This document shows positions 39,301 to 50,400 of a stretch of DNA of 64,000 bases, in pieces (position 1 is the stretch's first letter; each line of letters begins with the position of its first letter). The DNA lies in the NCBI RefSeq assembly GCF_003590095.1, contig NC_039486.1, positions 5,082,336-5,146,335 of the forward strand, read 5' to 3'. The position numbers were made by a program, and so were the translations under genes. The notes under the pieces were generated by a model. That model did not search any database. It saw nothing but the letters and a program-made list of their open reading frames with translations, and was not told where the DNA came from. The stretch is from Trichoplusia ni. Lineage: Eukaryota > Arthropoda > Insecta > Lepidoptera > Noctuidae.

Positions 39301-42300
39301 TGTGGTCGAATATTTAAAAATGATTATAATTAGAATACTTATCTAACAAATGAAGAGCATACTTACTAATTACCGCTTAGAAACATATGTATTCAAATGA
39401 TTAAAGCATTCGATACAAGATTAGATTGGGGTATTAACTACAGATTAACAGCAAACGTCCATATCTAAGATCTAAGAACTGGACTTTGAAATTTAGGTCT
39501 TACTTTGTAAGTTTTGTAACAGTATGTTGTAGAAATACGCACTTTCGTAGCCTACATCTATGTTATCAAGGGCCTACGAAATGTCTACGAAACTACGAAT
39601 TTCACAAGACAAAATTATGTCATTTTTTTATGTTAACCACGTCACAGTTGCGTGCGATTACTTATGAGAAAAGAACAATTAAATTAATACTGTATGTTTT
39701 ATTCATTAATTATCGTAAAGGCGTTATAATAGCTAGCTACCTAAGTCTAAAGAGATATACCTACTTACAGCTCGATCGATCAAGGTGAGGGTTAGATTAG
39801 CTTTTGCATAGAATTCCTAACACGATATCATCGTTAGTAATTTGAGACGATCCGTAAATATGGACACGTTCGATACGAGTTTAATGTTAGTGTTAAATGT
39901 AATTAAAAAATACATAAATCCAAGTCTAAGTGACTGTTAGAGCTTGATTTGTCTGATTTCAAAACTTCCTAAATATGAGTATCAAATAAATATGAATACC
40001 TACTAATAACATGCTATAAACTATGACTATTCTTATAATGACTCTATTCTTGTACATATTTGAGAAGCCTTATGCACAGGAGGGCCTAATATACATAAAT
40101 AACGTATAATTTATATCACACAGGAATATACCTTCACCTATTTTTTTATCTTGGTCCATTATTCCAGTGGTCTAGACGCAGTATCGTCTCTATCCGTGGC
40201 CCGCGCCCTCCACACAGTCGCCCGCAGCGGCCGCACCATCGCATGCGTCCTTCACCAACCTTCCTCACAGCTGTTCAACACCGCCGATGACGTCATAGTC
40301 CTCGCTAATGGCAGGACGCTATACGCCGGCGCCATTGTTGATGTACCCGAGAGTCTTACTAGAGCGGGCTTTATATGTCCACAGTATTATAATATAGCTG
40401 ATTATTGTAAGTATATTTTTATGTACGTATCTACTAATAGCATTGTCTTGTGTGCACCTTTATTGTCCTTAATATGATTAAATATTTGTTCTAATAATAA
40501 CGACAGAACGAAACAGAAATAAGTGTTTAAATATGGATTGAAGATAAATGATAAACTCTATAAAAACCTCAAGAAAATTGACATACATTGTTTTCAATCG
40601 TCCGAGAGTAAGAATAACACCTATAACGCCCTTGAGATAGAAGAAGTTATCTGTGCATTGCCTTGTTTAAGCGTAAGATCTTTGTCCTGACAGATAAAAT
40701 GCCAGGTGACTTAAATGTTTTTGTTCCGTGCTTTATGTAGGCCGATGTCATTCAAATTCAGACGGTTAAACGTCTAAGTTCAGTTTGCGTATTCACATTC
40801 AGATGAGACTAACGTCTCAGCAAAGCTACATTAAGGGTGACAGCAGCGATCGTATCCAATAGCGTGAGCTACCGCAACTTACCACCATAGCGAACAAAAC
40901 TTCTATTCACACAAAAACAAAGTTCAATAAAAAATAAAAAACCCTCTAAGTTTGAATGGCTTAATTGTTACAAAAAAGTGCTTCTTAATCTTAGCTAATT
41001 ACAGATTTATGATTTCAGTGTTAGAAATAGCAAGTGACGAGCACTCAGGCAATTTGAATCTCTTAGAACACGAAGCAAGCAGCTATGCTCACGAAATGAG
41101 CAAGATCGCTAAGAACGATGTTTATAATGGCAAAGGGAAAGGTAATTTTTAATGTACCAATGTATAGCAATACACAAGTAATACCATTTCAATAATAATG
41201 CATAAAAAGTAGAGAATAAAGCAAACAAATCCTCCTTAAATACCAATCTGTTGCTTTCTGGTTTCTTTTAAATTATTGTCCATCCACAGAGCTATCACCA
41301 GAATCGGAAGCATTACTGAATCCCAACCCGACTCCTTGCAAAGGCTACGCTGCGAGTGTTTGCCAACAACTCAACGCTCTACTTTGGCGATGCTGCATTG
41401 GAGTAGCCAGAGACGTTTATTTAACTCAGGTACGTACCTTATAAAATATGTTTAGTAGTAATAAGTCAAGGCTTATTACATTTAATAATTTCCCTGTTTC
41501 ATAGGTTTACATACGATTCAAGCCCATTTTATCTACCTAATTATCCATTGACTTTGTTGTTTGTCCTTTAGTTAGTCAGAATCTGTCTACCAACAAAAAC
41601 AAGGTCTTTTTATACAAAGGACAGAATTGACAACCGAGATTTTTGTTGATTTTTATTATTAGATATTTCGTCTTTATTATGTCTGCAACAGACAATGCTG
41701 AACTATCCGAACTTTTTTTTTTCCTCCGGCGTCCATCGGAACTTTAATTGTTACTAAATTTTAAATACCACTTAACCTACAGTTTGATAGTTTTGGCCCA
41801 TTCTAAGCAAAATATGAAAGATTTTTGTAAAATCATCTTTCAATCATGATAAATTATACTCTTCACAGATCCGCCTGCTAGCTCACTTCATGGTGGCTCT
41901 CCTGCTGGGCGCACTGTACCACGGCGCGGGCGCGGAGGCAGGCCGCATGATGTCCAACACTGGCTGCTTGTTCTTCTTCCTTCTGTTCCTATTCTTTTCA
42001 AATGCCATGCCTACTATACAAACATGTAAGTAAAAAGTATCACGGTGATCTAACCTATTTGGAACATTTTACATCCTTCTCTCAGTGAGAAATTTATGTC
42101 TTGTGAAGAGGTGGTTTCAATTTTTCAGAAACATTTAAATGTTCTGCATAAAGCAGTTATTCATTTCACAAATACTCTTTCCATGACCTAGCAAGAAGAA
42201 CAAGTCTTGCAATAATTAATGTAAAGCTACAGTAGGTACCTAGTTACATGACCCGGATAATGAAATCCCTAACTGGTTGTTTTAGACAAATATTAATACT

Positions 42301-43596
42301 GCCATTTCATTTTCAGTTCCAACAGAAGCGAACGTGGTCCTTCATGAGCATCTGAATAAGTGGTACTCGTTACCAGCTTATTGTGCTTCCAAGATCATCG
42401 TAGACTTGCCTATACAGGTATGTTAAATGCGCATCTGATCTGTTCTTGCAAAAGATCGATAACAAGCATTCCAAAAATCTATAACCGATCATTGTTTGGA
42501 GTGTTACTTGTGATAGAAGAAGAAAAATAATTTCAAAGTAATGTTCCATTATAATATCTATTAAAACCTTATGTAAAGCTTTCGTAGATTTGGGAGAGCT
42601 TTAGGCACGAGTTCCAAAATTTTGGTCAATTCTTCATAGATGGAAATACCCTGCCAAATTTATAGATGGTGATACTGGAACCTTGACCAATATCATAAAT
42701 GTTATTACCATTGTCCTCTCTCATTCCAGTTACTATGTGCGACAGTGTTCTTATTCCCTGCGTGGTATCTGACGTCTCAGCCGTTGGATATCAACCGCAT
42801 GGGCTTGGCGTGGCTCACGTGTGCTCTAGTCACCATACTGGCGCAGACTTTCGGTTTTGTTGTTGGAGCCTCGTGCGGAATGAAGGTAACAAATAATGTC
42901 TACTTGTCTCTACAAAGCTCTACATAACTCGATTACCGACTAATCTTCTCGGTCTATAAATTATTGTAAGCTTTTGACTAAGGGACAAACACAATTTTGG
43001 GGTAGGAATTAATCCGCATTTACCTAAGTATATTACTCAAAAGTTGAAAAGGAAGCAAAAAAATATTGCCCCGAAATTATATTCCTTTGTTGGGCGACCC
43101 TAAAGAATCTTCGAGAGATCCTAAGCGTCTTCGTTTACCAAAACGCGTTCCAGATTTCTAAAGGCTCTATACATCCTAATTTTTTTCACCTTGATACCAA
43201 CAGGTCTGATATTTAGACAATTAAAAACTTGTCTTTAACTCTTCCTTTCAGCTGGGACTGTTCGTGATCCCCGCAGCCAACATACCAATGCTGATGTTCT
43301 CAGAGTTCTTCATTCCGTACCGCGAGATGCCCGTCTACCTTCGTCCATTTGCTACCATCTCATACTTTAGATACGCGTTTGATGCATTCCTTGAGACAGT
43401 ATACGGACTTGGTAGAGAGAAGTTGCCTTGCCACCAAGAATTCTGCATGTTTAAAGATCCTAGCAGTCACCTAGAGTTTTTAGGACTCTCCAGGAATCTG
43501 AGCGCTGATTTCTTCGCTTTAGTATTATGGATCGTCTTACTTCAAATAGCTCTCGTATTTGTCTTATTACTACGAGTTTACAAATCTTGTAGATAG
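27226..43596 (+). CDS. ABCG (ABCG1/4-like) half-transporter with alternative first exons
   Basis: Second tandem ABCG half-transporter. Common exons: 35328-35481, 36732-36891, 38957-39102, 40168-40406, 41019-41141, 41290-41429, 41869-42025, 42317-42417, 42730-42885 and 43252-43596, giving 572 residues plus stop. Either first exon (27226-27316 or 30137-30224) ends with one base of the codon completed at 35328, giving about 602-603 residues. Motifs: Walker A GPSGAGKTT, Q-loop VLVAQDTTLID, signature LSGGERKR, Walker B IMLLDEP, D-loop SGLD, H-loop VLHQPS, then six predicted helices. Both first exons begin MDVE after an identical TAAAATGGATGT start context. Expected location is membrane; lipid or sterol export is inferred from the family only. 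It is the tandem duplicate of 733-23748, with one extra intron (42418-42729). Confidence 0.93.
29990..30136 (+). promoter_or_regulatory. promoter 2 and 5' UTR of ABCG gene 2
   Basis: A second CpG-rich patch (about 30030-30095, including CATGCGCGTGCGCAACACGCG-like sequence) just upstream of exon 1b, again isolated in AT-rich DNA. No clear TATA box; TCACTC at 30042 is a weak initiator candidate. Confidence 0.45.
30137..30224 (+). CDS. ABCG gene 2, alternative first exon 1b
   Basis: ATG at 30137 in CGTAAAATGG. Reads MDVEVGNCDEMKLKCDVSVF then LDIHFKLPNG, and ends with one base before GTATGA, joining to 35328 as a Gly codon (NG-G-KSWYK). It aligns with exon 1a over MDVE and over VF-DI / VY-DI, so the two exons look like an old duplication. 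It cannot be spliced after exon 1a as drawn, because it lacks an evident acceptor in that phase; mutually exclusive use is inferred. Confidence 0.72.
30801..30838. repeat. 16-bp perfect inverted repeat
   Basis: GGTTTGAGTTACAGTT and its exact complement flank a 6-base loop (CTTCAT). Intronic, 577 bp after exon 1b. Confidence 0.92.
31545..31650 (+). repeat. SINE body fragment
   Basis: Contains CTGAGTCTGGGTATCTTTGA, ATTTGAATGTTTGTGAAA and GCAGGAGTCGTCTTTAAA, matching (forward orientation) the body of the SINE at 33193-33355. The head is absent. Confidence 0.6.
32425..32795 (+). repeat. lepidopteran SINE ending in GATGATGATG
   Basis: Starts near GAGCTCGTGGCTAAGC, has GCGATCGGTCCGTAGATGGG and CCATCTTTGTCATAACGAGT, and ends CCCCAACATAGTTGGGAAAA, GGCTAGGCCGATGATGATG. 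This tail block is very common in Lepidoptera. Not a gene. Confidence 0.85.
33193..33355 (-). repeat. tRNA-derived SINE, second type
   Basis: Reverse-strand copy; fwd GGGTCCGAACCCGCGAC is the box B complement and CAACCACTCGGCTATCCATG the head end. The body matches the copies at 14815 and 31545. A hairpin-core repeat piece follows at 33470-33530. Confidence 0.8.
34144..34395 (+). repeat. tRNA-derived SINE, full length
   Basis: Head GGCCTGTTGGTCTAGTGG (box A) and GTGGGTTCGAGTCCCGCC (box B), body GTCTGGGTGTAATTCATC, GTTTATCAGTTGTCTGG and CTCTGCTTAGCTTGGG. It is the same family as 11318-11556 in the opposite direction, and probably also 3835-3950. Confidence 0.88.
35096..35137. repeat. 17-bp perfect inverted repeat
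   Basis: CATAGAAATCTAAATAA and its complement around an 8-base loop. It sits about 190 bp before the common Walker A exon of ABCG gene 2. Confidence 0.92.
35328..35481 (+). CDS. ABCG gene 2, Walker A exon
   Basis: Acceptor TATTTAG. Reads KSWYKRDETFDSPNAILRGA, SGALRPGRMTFILG, Walker A GPSGAGKTT (35429-35455), and ends KILAGRK before GTAAGC. Confidence 0.94.
36732..36891 (+). CDS. ABCG gene 2, Q-loop exon
   Basis: 160 bp. Reads KTGVTGSLYGAGRSSVLVAQ (Q-loop) then DTTLIDTLTAGETLRFAASL. In phase with both neighbours; donor GTAACT is slightly weak. Confidence 0.92.
37130..37255 (+). repeat. decayed retroelement fragment
   Basis: A moderately GC-rich patch ending CCCTGCAGTGGGACAGTAAC, a block typical of the 3' part of lepidopteran non-LTR elements. 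Too short to name or to carry an open frame. Confidence 0.5.
38957..39102 (+). CDS. ABCG gene 2, signature and Walker B exon
   Basis: 146 bp, same as the ABCG gene 1 equivalent. Signature LSGGERKR begins at 39017, Walker B is IMLLDEP, ending inside the TSG codons at GTAAGT. Confidence 0.95.
39103..41018 (+). other. introns 39103-40167 and 40407-41018, ABCG gene 2
   Basis: GT..AG bounded, AT-rich. Open frames inside show no protein-family signal. Nothing else is seen. Confidence 0.75.
40168..40406 (+). CDS. ABCG gene 2, D-loop and H-loop exon
   Basis: 239 bp, same as gene 1. Reads SGLDAVSSLSVARAL, then IACVLHQPSSQLFNTADDVI (H-loop) and the domain end ICPQYYNIADY. Unusually GC-rich at third positions compared with its introns. 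Confidence 0.95.
41019..41141 (+). CDS. ABCG gene 2, linker exon
   Basis: 123 bp. Reads LLEIASDEHSGNLNLLEHEA, then a polar, Lys-rich stretch. It is positionally equivalent to the 111-bp linker exon of gene 1, but the sequence beyond LLEIAS has diverged. Confidence 0.85.
41290..41429 (+). CDS. ABCG gene 2, linker to first helix
   Basis: 140 bp. Reads ELSPESEALLNPNPTPC, then YAASVCQQLNALLWRC and CIGVARDVYLTQ, the connector into helix 1. Donor GTACGT. Confidence 0.92.
41869..42025 (+). CDS. ABCG gene 2, membrane helices 2-3
   Basis: 157 bp. Reads IRLLAHFMVALLLGALYHGA and CLFFFLLFLFFSNAMPTIQT, two strongly hydrophobic segments separated by a short Gly/Ala loop. Donor GTAAGT. Confidence 0.94.
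42317..42417 (+). CDS. ABCG gene 2, helix 3/4 connector exon
   Basis: 101 bp. Reads FPTEANVVLHEHLNKWYSLP then AYCASKIIVDLPIQ, the ABCG pattern with a WYS-type turn. Together with the next exon it equals the single 257-bp exon of gene 1. Confidence 0.93.
42730..42885 (+). CDS. ABCG gene 2, membrane helices 4-5
   Basis: 156 bp, frame LLCATVFLFPAWYLTSQPLD and WLTCALVTILAQTFGFVVGA, ending CGMK at GTAACA. Two other open frames run over part of this exon but do not match the family. Confidence 0.93.
43252..43596 (+). CDS. ABCG gene 2, terminal exon
   Basis: 345 bp including TAG. Reads LGLFVIPAANIPMLMFSEFF, then the extracellular loop with CHQEFC, and a last helix LVLWIVLLQIALVFVLLLRV, ending KSCR. 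Confidence 0.95.
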   Translation: MGLFVIPAANIPMLMFSEFFIPYREMPVYLRPFATISYFRYAFDAFLETVYGLGREKLPCHQEFCMFKDPSSHLEFLGLSRNLSADFFALVLWIVLLQIALVFVLLLRVYKSCR

Positions 43597-43985
43597 ACTC
43601 AATTTGTTACAGGTATATTACTTAAGATCGGTGTTTTTGTAAATCTCAATGTAAGGATGGATAGGATGGATTAAAAGGTGTCATTGTTTGTTAAGGTTTA
43701 TAAACATAAGATTTAACTAAATTAGGACTCTCTAACGTTTAGTTTCTAGTTAACAAGGAATGACAAAATGATCTGATAATAAATAATGAATCAATTACGT
43801 GTGAGTAGATAGGTATCTAGGTACCTAACAATTGTTGTACAGTCGACCGCCATCGAAGCAGTAAGGTTCATTTTGCCATGTTGTAGCGTGCTATGCTAGT
43901 CACTTGTTAAGGCATGTTATCGGTGTGACTGGGGATATTATCTACCTCCACCTTCCCGCCGCTCACATACCTCAAGAGGTGATCC

Positions 43986-44115
43986 GGGCCCAATTCCGCT
44001 ATTTACAATTACCGATGACTGAATGGAAATTAGATTAAATTTGACACAATTCGTATTCGCCTAAGCACATTTCGGGGGCGGAACACTCACTGTCAATACA
44101 ATGAATTGGGGTCCA
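43986..44115. repeat. MITE half copy
   Basis: GGGCCCAATTCCGCTATTTA then ATTACCGATGACTGAATGG, followed by AAGCACATTTCGGGGGCGGA. Same family as 54429-54668, right end missing. Confidence 0.7.
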
Positions 44116-44431
44116 GCACTTGTGCGCACACAAAAATTGTTGCCACTGACTGGTGGTCAATCCGGCATCCAAAAGTCGTGAACAATGAAAGTGCCTGTGA
44201 TAATAATAAAAAATTATTTACTATTTATATTTAAATATAGTTGAATTTTATATTTTTATACCGTTTTTATTTTTAATATTCCAATGTTTTGTCAATATAA
44301 ACTAAAGAGATTATGTAGTGTAAGTAAAAAATACTGTTTTATTCTTTTGTATATTTTTATTTGTAAGAATTATATTTTTTGTGTTGCATATATTTGTCTT
44401 TTTACTGAGATTGGTGAAGCAATGCACAAAT

Positions 44432-44437
44432 AATAAA
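44432..44437 (+). terminator. candidate poly(A) signal, ABCG gene 2
   Basis: AATAAA about 840 bp after the stop; alternatives are 43778-43783 and 44466-44471. The sequence alone cannot choose. Confidence 0.4.
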
Positions 44438-47227
44438 AGATATAAGCGATTATCATAATATAAATAATAAAGATGTCTTTATAATTATAATTAAAAGCAC
44501 TATCGTCCCATCTATGATACAATCAGGATGAAAACGTACTCAAGAAGAACAATACTTTTTACAACTTAAGGAATAATTAGTATAATTACGATACACTACG
44601 ACTTTTTATACTTTTTGAATTTCTGTCCTGATTTAAAATTTATAAGAAACTGTCTGTAATGCTACTGCTTTTTTGGGAACAATCAAGATTAATAAAGAAT
44701 CAAAAGGTAAACTATGTAAGGATTTAATTTTATGCAGTCAATAAAAATGCAGGTTACTCTAAAAGTTAAATTGAAAATATTTCTAACAATAGTATTACAG
44801 TCTGATTACACAATGTACAAACGAAAATAGATGCCAAATATGGAATAATGTTTAAGTAGAGTCAATAACACTATCTCTTTAAACTACACCTTATAAACTA
44901 CAAAGCTTTTGTTACAACATACAACATACATTGACATACAGGTATTTCAACTACATATAGTACGTTACGATACAAAAATACTATCCAGACTAGACATAAG
45001 ACTATATTAAAGGACAAACATTTACACGATCGCTAAGCAAAAATATATATCACAAGACATAAAACAATTACCTCTCATATTTATTAAATTCTAGTTGAAA
45101 TTGGATTATAAATACAGCGTTTTAATTTATTTTTATTTTCGAAGTTTATTGTACGAACGATAGAAAGGCGAGTCGCATTGTAGGTAGGTCAAAGCCTTTT
45201 CTATTTGTAATTGTGTTACGCGAAATAAAAAGTAAATAATATAATTATATGAATACAGGTGTGTTATTTTGTCCTGTAATACGAAAAAAGCTGTAAAATT
45301 TATATAATACAACGATAAAATACCTAACACAATGTAATAACTCAGTACACTGAACACTGATTAATTTTATAGTAGCACAATTACTATCAGAACTTAAATC
45401 TCGTTATTAGCAGCATATTCGTTTTCTATATCTTTAAAAATACAGTTTAATTACATGCACTATTACTCCTTTCTGTATAATCTTTTCTATAATTTCTAGT
45501 TACATAGGTATCCGTCAGAAAACTTATTTCCCCTTAAAATGTAACTTGTAATATTTTCATGACGCTCAGGCACATAGCTATGAAATAAAAAACTACTAAT
45601 AACGAGTTTTTAATTTATAATTATCATCCACTAATACAAATTTAATGATGATTGATGGTTAATGTACGTGTAAAAGGTAATTAAATTATTGTGACGATCG
45701 AAACGATGAAGTGTGCGGACTCAGTTTGTTTTTTTAATTTACACGTTTTGAATGATATCGTTAAAAATATCGAAAAATAAGTGCATGCATTTTATACATC
45801 GGCAACTTTGACATTCACAGCCTTAGGATCTAAGCAATAAAAGTAATTGTACATAGCATAGCTATTATTATTGTAATAGGTGAATGTGGTTACTTTGAAT
45901 ATAATTTTTATTTTTTATACTAAATGTTTTTATGTATTTTTGTCCTGTACCATGAAGCACCTTTTAATTTGTTTTGCAATAAAAATGTCTTTAAATATAT
46001 CTATAAATTAATCATCAGTACATTTATTAGGGGCGTTGCTATTATTTTTAAAAATAAAGACTTAAAATTAGCTACAGTTATATTTACTTCTATTTGTGAT
46101 AATTTGTCAGTCAAGTAAAATACTTAGTTTGCGTTGAAGTAAGTTTTAATTAATAATACGTATTTATTTTCAATTTACTAGCGTCAGTTATTTTATCATA
46201 TACGTCTATTAGCACTAACTGTTTGAATTATAAATCGTTTAATACTTTAATTACTAAACCGCAAATTAAAATAGGTATAGGTAATGATCGTAGAAATGAA
46301 CCTTAAATAAATATGACTGATATTCGTTGATGGATTAATGTAGAACTTATAACAAGAAAAATGTGGATATATCAATGCCGTAAGAGTACTATCTACAATA
46401 AAACGGCCAGAGGATCTTATTAGAATTAAAAACTAAAAATGTATTGGACATTAATGATATTTCTTTTTAATAAATGACGTCGGTTTGACTTTTTAGTCCA
46501 GTTTCGAGCGATTTGTGAGAGAAAAAATGTAAGTTACCCGGTGACTAGGATTGAGAAGTTGAAATATAAATACATAATCCTCTATAGTCAGGCGAATTAT
46601 TGTTTAAATATTCATTTTAGATTCGTCACGAAATGCATACTGAATTTACTGATACGTACCTTGCATTTTTTTAATCTAGATTTTATGCTTGAGATGCTTT
46701 ATACTATAGTATTGTATACTTTCTAACGAAGTGTGACGAGAAGGTATGTATGTGACCGTTGTCGTAATAAATGGATAAATATGAATTACAAGGACTAAAT
46801 ATGAGTTAATATGTGCCAGTGCTATCAACGATCAGTCCGACCATTTTATATAGCTACTTCCAAACGTAAGTTTTGGAAAAAAAACTTAAAAATAATAATT
46901 TAATTTGAAGTAAAGACAATAATATATTGGTTTTTGCCTCTCTTGGTACTTACAATAAATAGATACTACTAAATTGTAGAACTTTAAAAAGGGATATAAA
47001 TGCGCTGAAAATACTAGCATTTCAAATTATTGTCTATCTTTTGATATCAAATTGAGTCATTCCTTTAACCAGACTAAGGTGTTGAAGCAACAGTCTCGTC
47101 AATAATCCAATAATCAATAATCTTCACATATCAATACTTAATTAACTTACTTGACATTGAAAATCTTTGGTGCCAACGACTTCTTTCGAAAAATATAATT
47201 ATATAGACTAAGAAATAAGATTATTTG

Positions 47228-47233
47228 TTTATT
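47228..47233 (-). terminator. candidate poly(A) signal, TMEM62
   Basis: AATAAA on the minus strand (fwd TTTATT), about 150 bp after the proposed stop codon at 47385-47387. Confidence 0.45.
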
Positions 47234-47384
47234 TATATCAAGGTTCGTTTATATCGTCCTCAAAAGCCCAAGTCTACTTGGCCCACTCGGAAAGCGACTA
47301 CTTTCAACTCATAATCATATCACATATCTAGGTGCTGTACAATTTGATCAAATGTATTTGCCCCCGTGTCGCCGCGTAACAATA

Positions 47385-47418
47385 CTATGACGGCATGTCG
47401 TTCAGCTTTATTAAGTTT
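47385..47418 (-). CDS. TMEM62: TMEM62 terminal mini-exon
   Basis: Acceptor TCTTTCCAG, 34 bp. Completes an Arg codon, then reads NLIKLNDMPS and TAG. Size and position fit the short C-terminal tail of the family. Confidence 0.7.
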
Positions 47419-50400
47419 CTGGAAAGATAAAGAAACGAACATTATAGTCTTTTTTTAAATAGGAATACTTTTTTAATCGCGATAATTAAAAACAAGCAGT
47501 TATAAAGTACTCAAAGTAATAAAATGGTTATTACCTGCAATATTCTAGAGGCAAATTCAGTGTCTTATACCACAAAAGTATACTTAATGCAATACTCCAC
47601 GTCCTTAGTGGTCCAAAAATAAAAGACATAGTTCCATATTCTAGCCAAAAGAAGTATGCCAATAACAACTGTATTGACAACAAAAACACAAATGGTAAAT
47701 TCTTTATCAGTCGCCTTATTCCTTTCACGTTCTGCCCAAATAGACGATAATCTAAACAATGGGCTAATACAAATATCAAAGTATTGTACAAACATCAGCT
47801 GCAACTTCCATACATATATGTAAATGTTCTGCAGGAATGCGCTTTTATCAATATTCCCAACAAATATGGCTCCAATGTGGCCATCTATAAGCTCTCAATG
47901 CCATGGACCAAACGTAAATATACGCATACAACACAATCGATAAAATATTCGATCGATTTTACTCAATAACCAAATTCGTATCAATACATGTCGTCCAAAT
48001 TCCTTCGATATCTAGGATATTTGTATCAAACATACGAACTTAACCATAAATGTTCCGAATGCCTAAATATAAGCAAATGGTAATTCCAAGTATATTCGTA
48101 CAACATATATTTCTTATAATAAAATATTATTTAATTTATATAATACTGTAAAAATAACGTTAACCAGTAAAGTGTTCCGAAAATTGCCTAAACTGTAAAA
48201 AACAAAATGATACAAGATGTTAGATACAATAATTGTATAAACAAAATAATATGTAGTCCTTACCACTACACCAGCATCCAACATAAGTAAAATTCTTGCT
48301 GTAATTTCGAAATTCATCAAACTTCCATCTAAAGTGAATGGGTGGTCTACATTAGTCTCTCTCCCCAACTCATCAGTGACTTTCACAAACATGTGATGTA
48401 CACCTTTTGTAAACAAGTGAGGGAGCCAATTACAAACAAAAAGTGGAGGTTTTGTAAGCCTGCAGTTCATCCAACTAATTTGATCAAATGTTATTTCCAC
48501 AGTTTTAACATCAACATCACTAAATGCTAGTATTCTTATGTGAGTTGATTCAGGAACTAAATGCAAAGGTTCTCTGCCAGGCATAATATACTTGGCATGC
48601 TTTGGGTTTGTGACTAGTACGAGAGGCCAAACATTATGTTTTTGATCAACAAATGAAAAGTGTCCATGGTCTATAGCAGCCAGCCTGTACATTCTGTTAT
48701 CTTTCCAGTCTCCCAGCTCAAGTTCTAAATAACCTTTTTTCTGTTTAGTATACATTCTCGGGACAAGTCCACCCATGGAATGTAAGTGCCCACATACATA
48801 AACATGTGATCCATGACTACTACCAATAAGTTGACGCAAATCTAGCCAAGGGGATTCATTCTTCAGAGGTAATATGCATGAGGTGGGATAATGCCCAAAC
48901 CAGACAATATGATCAGCTTTGGTTTCTGCTTCAATCTTTAGCTTTTGGATAATTTGTTGTTCTGTTGAGTCCAAGAGACCAATAAAATTGAATGGCCTTC
49001 TCAACCCGGGGTCTGGACAGGCATCAACACCCAAAAATGCAACTTTGATGCCATTATGATCTACAATATGCACATAGGATTTAGCATGGGTCTGTCCTTG
49101 TACTGAGTAGTTTCTAAAGTAATTCTCCTGAGCATTAATTGTCCTGATGTTAAAATTATCTGCAAATAAGTATATTATTCTATTGACAATAAGGTGTTAC
49201 ATTCAAGAACAAAATAAACAGCTCTTGAAGATTTGTAAGACATTCAAAGTAGATATTTGTTACCATAATATTTATCAACACACTATAACAAGATTACTTG
49301 CACATGATAAAAGCTATCAATAAAATTTATTTTAAGTGTTAAATATTGCATCATCTAAATTCAAATAAGTTTCATTGTTTATATGTCACTTGTTAACAAT
49401 GATTTAATTAATACTCATTGCAACAATGAAACTCTTTGGTAAAAAACCTGCCAAAAGAATCACCTATGCACAGCATAAATTAGAAAACAGGTGATAGTAT
49501 GTGGGACAGTTACCCGACCACAAAAAGGATTGCATCATACATGCTTTGTAGTTTTCTACGTCATGTTTTTCATTCTCTAAATTTACTTTTTAATTATGAT
49601 GATTAAAATTTTGTGTTTAAATATATTTTTAATGATATAATGTATTATTTTGCTAATGTATTTATGAAATGTAGATGACAATCTTTGTTGATACCTTTGT
49701 TTTTGACCTGTTGTGTCAATTTACAAATATAGATATTCATAAAAGTGCATAACTATTGAAACAAAGGAAGAGAGTAACCTGCAATAAGGTTGTCAATGTA
49801 AGTCTATATGAGGTGGTCTATCAAAGATTTTTGTAACATGTGTATAGCTTACCATGATTTCCTCTTATGTCTAACCAGACAGCAGTATCAGTTACTCCTG
49901 ACTCTTTTATAATGTTGTGATAGTAAACCCACTCAGTTTTCACTTGGGAACTACCCAGATTATCTTTAGCTTTAGCATCAGTCAGGTCCCCTGTAGCCAA
50001 CACTACAGCAGGATTTATTGTCTTCACTGTGTTATCACAAAACTGTTGAAACTGAGAGATTCGACCAGGATCACGAAAAATACTGATATGTATATCTGAA
50101 ATCTGATTTTGGCAATATTTGTTTATACATATAATTTTCTAAGTCATATTAATTAACAATACAGTAGCGCACAAAGTACCGGCATTATTCATGATAACAA
50201 TAATAGTCTATTCGCAGTCGCCTTTGTCTTGAAAACTGCGTCACAACAAATGATCAGGCTTTATCACGCAAACAATAATAAATTAATTTGTGCTTACCTG
50301 GAGAAACCAAATAACGTTCTTAGTAGTATCTGTGATTTTGACATACTTTTCACCTAAATATTTAGTAAAATTTATTCCTTCATTTTCATTTTCAATATAG

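Larger units (their letters stand above)
41142..43251 (+). other. short introns of the ABCG gene 2 membrane domain
   Basis: 41142-41289, 41430-41868, 42026-42316, 42418-42729 and 42886-43251. All are GT..AG and carry no recognisable elements. The 312-bp intron 42418-42729 is absent from ABCG gene 1. Confidence 0.8.
43597..47384. other. convergent intergenic region, ABCG gene 2 / TMEM62
   Basis: 3.8 kb, very AT-rich. Candidate AATAAA signals for ABCG gene 2 lie at 43778, 44432 and 44466. A half MITE lies at 43986-44115. No coding or RNA gene is supported; the open frames here are low-complexity AT-driven runs. Confidence 0.7.

Noticed and set aside
42699..42896. Alternative plus-strand frame over the ABCG gene 2 exon at 42730
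   Set aside because: The other frame continues the ABCG membrane helices and fits the splice phases.
47565..47804. Minus-strand frame ending in ...YTFVV as a separate small gene
   Set aside because: Its first part is TMEM62 exon 4 in the original frame. After the frameshift point the conserved sequence continues in the other frame.
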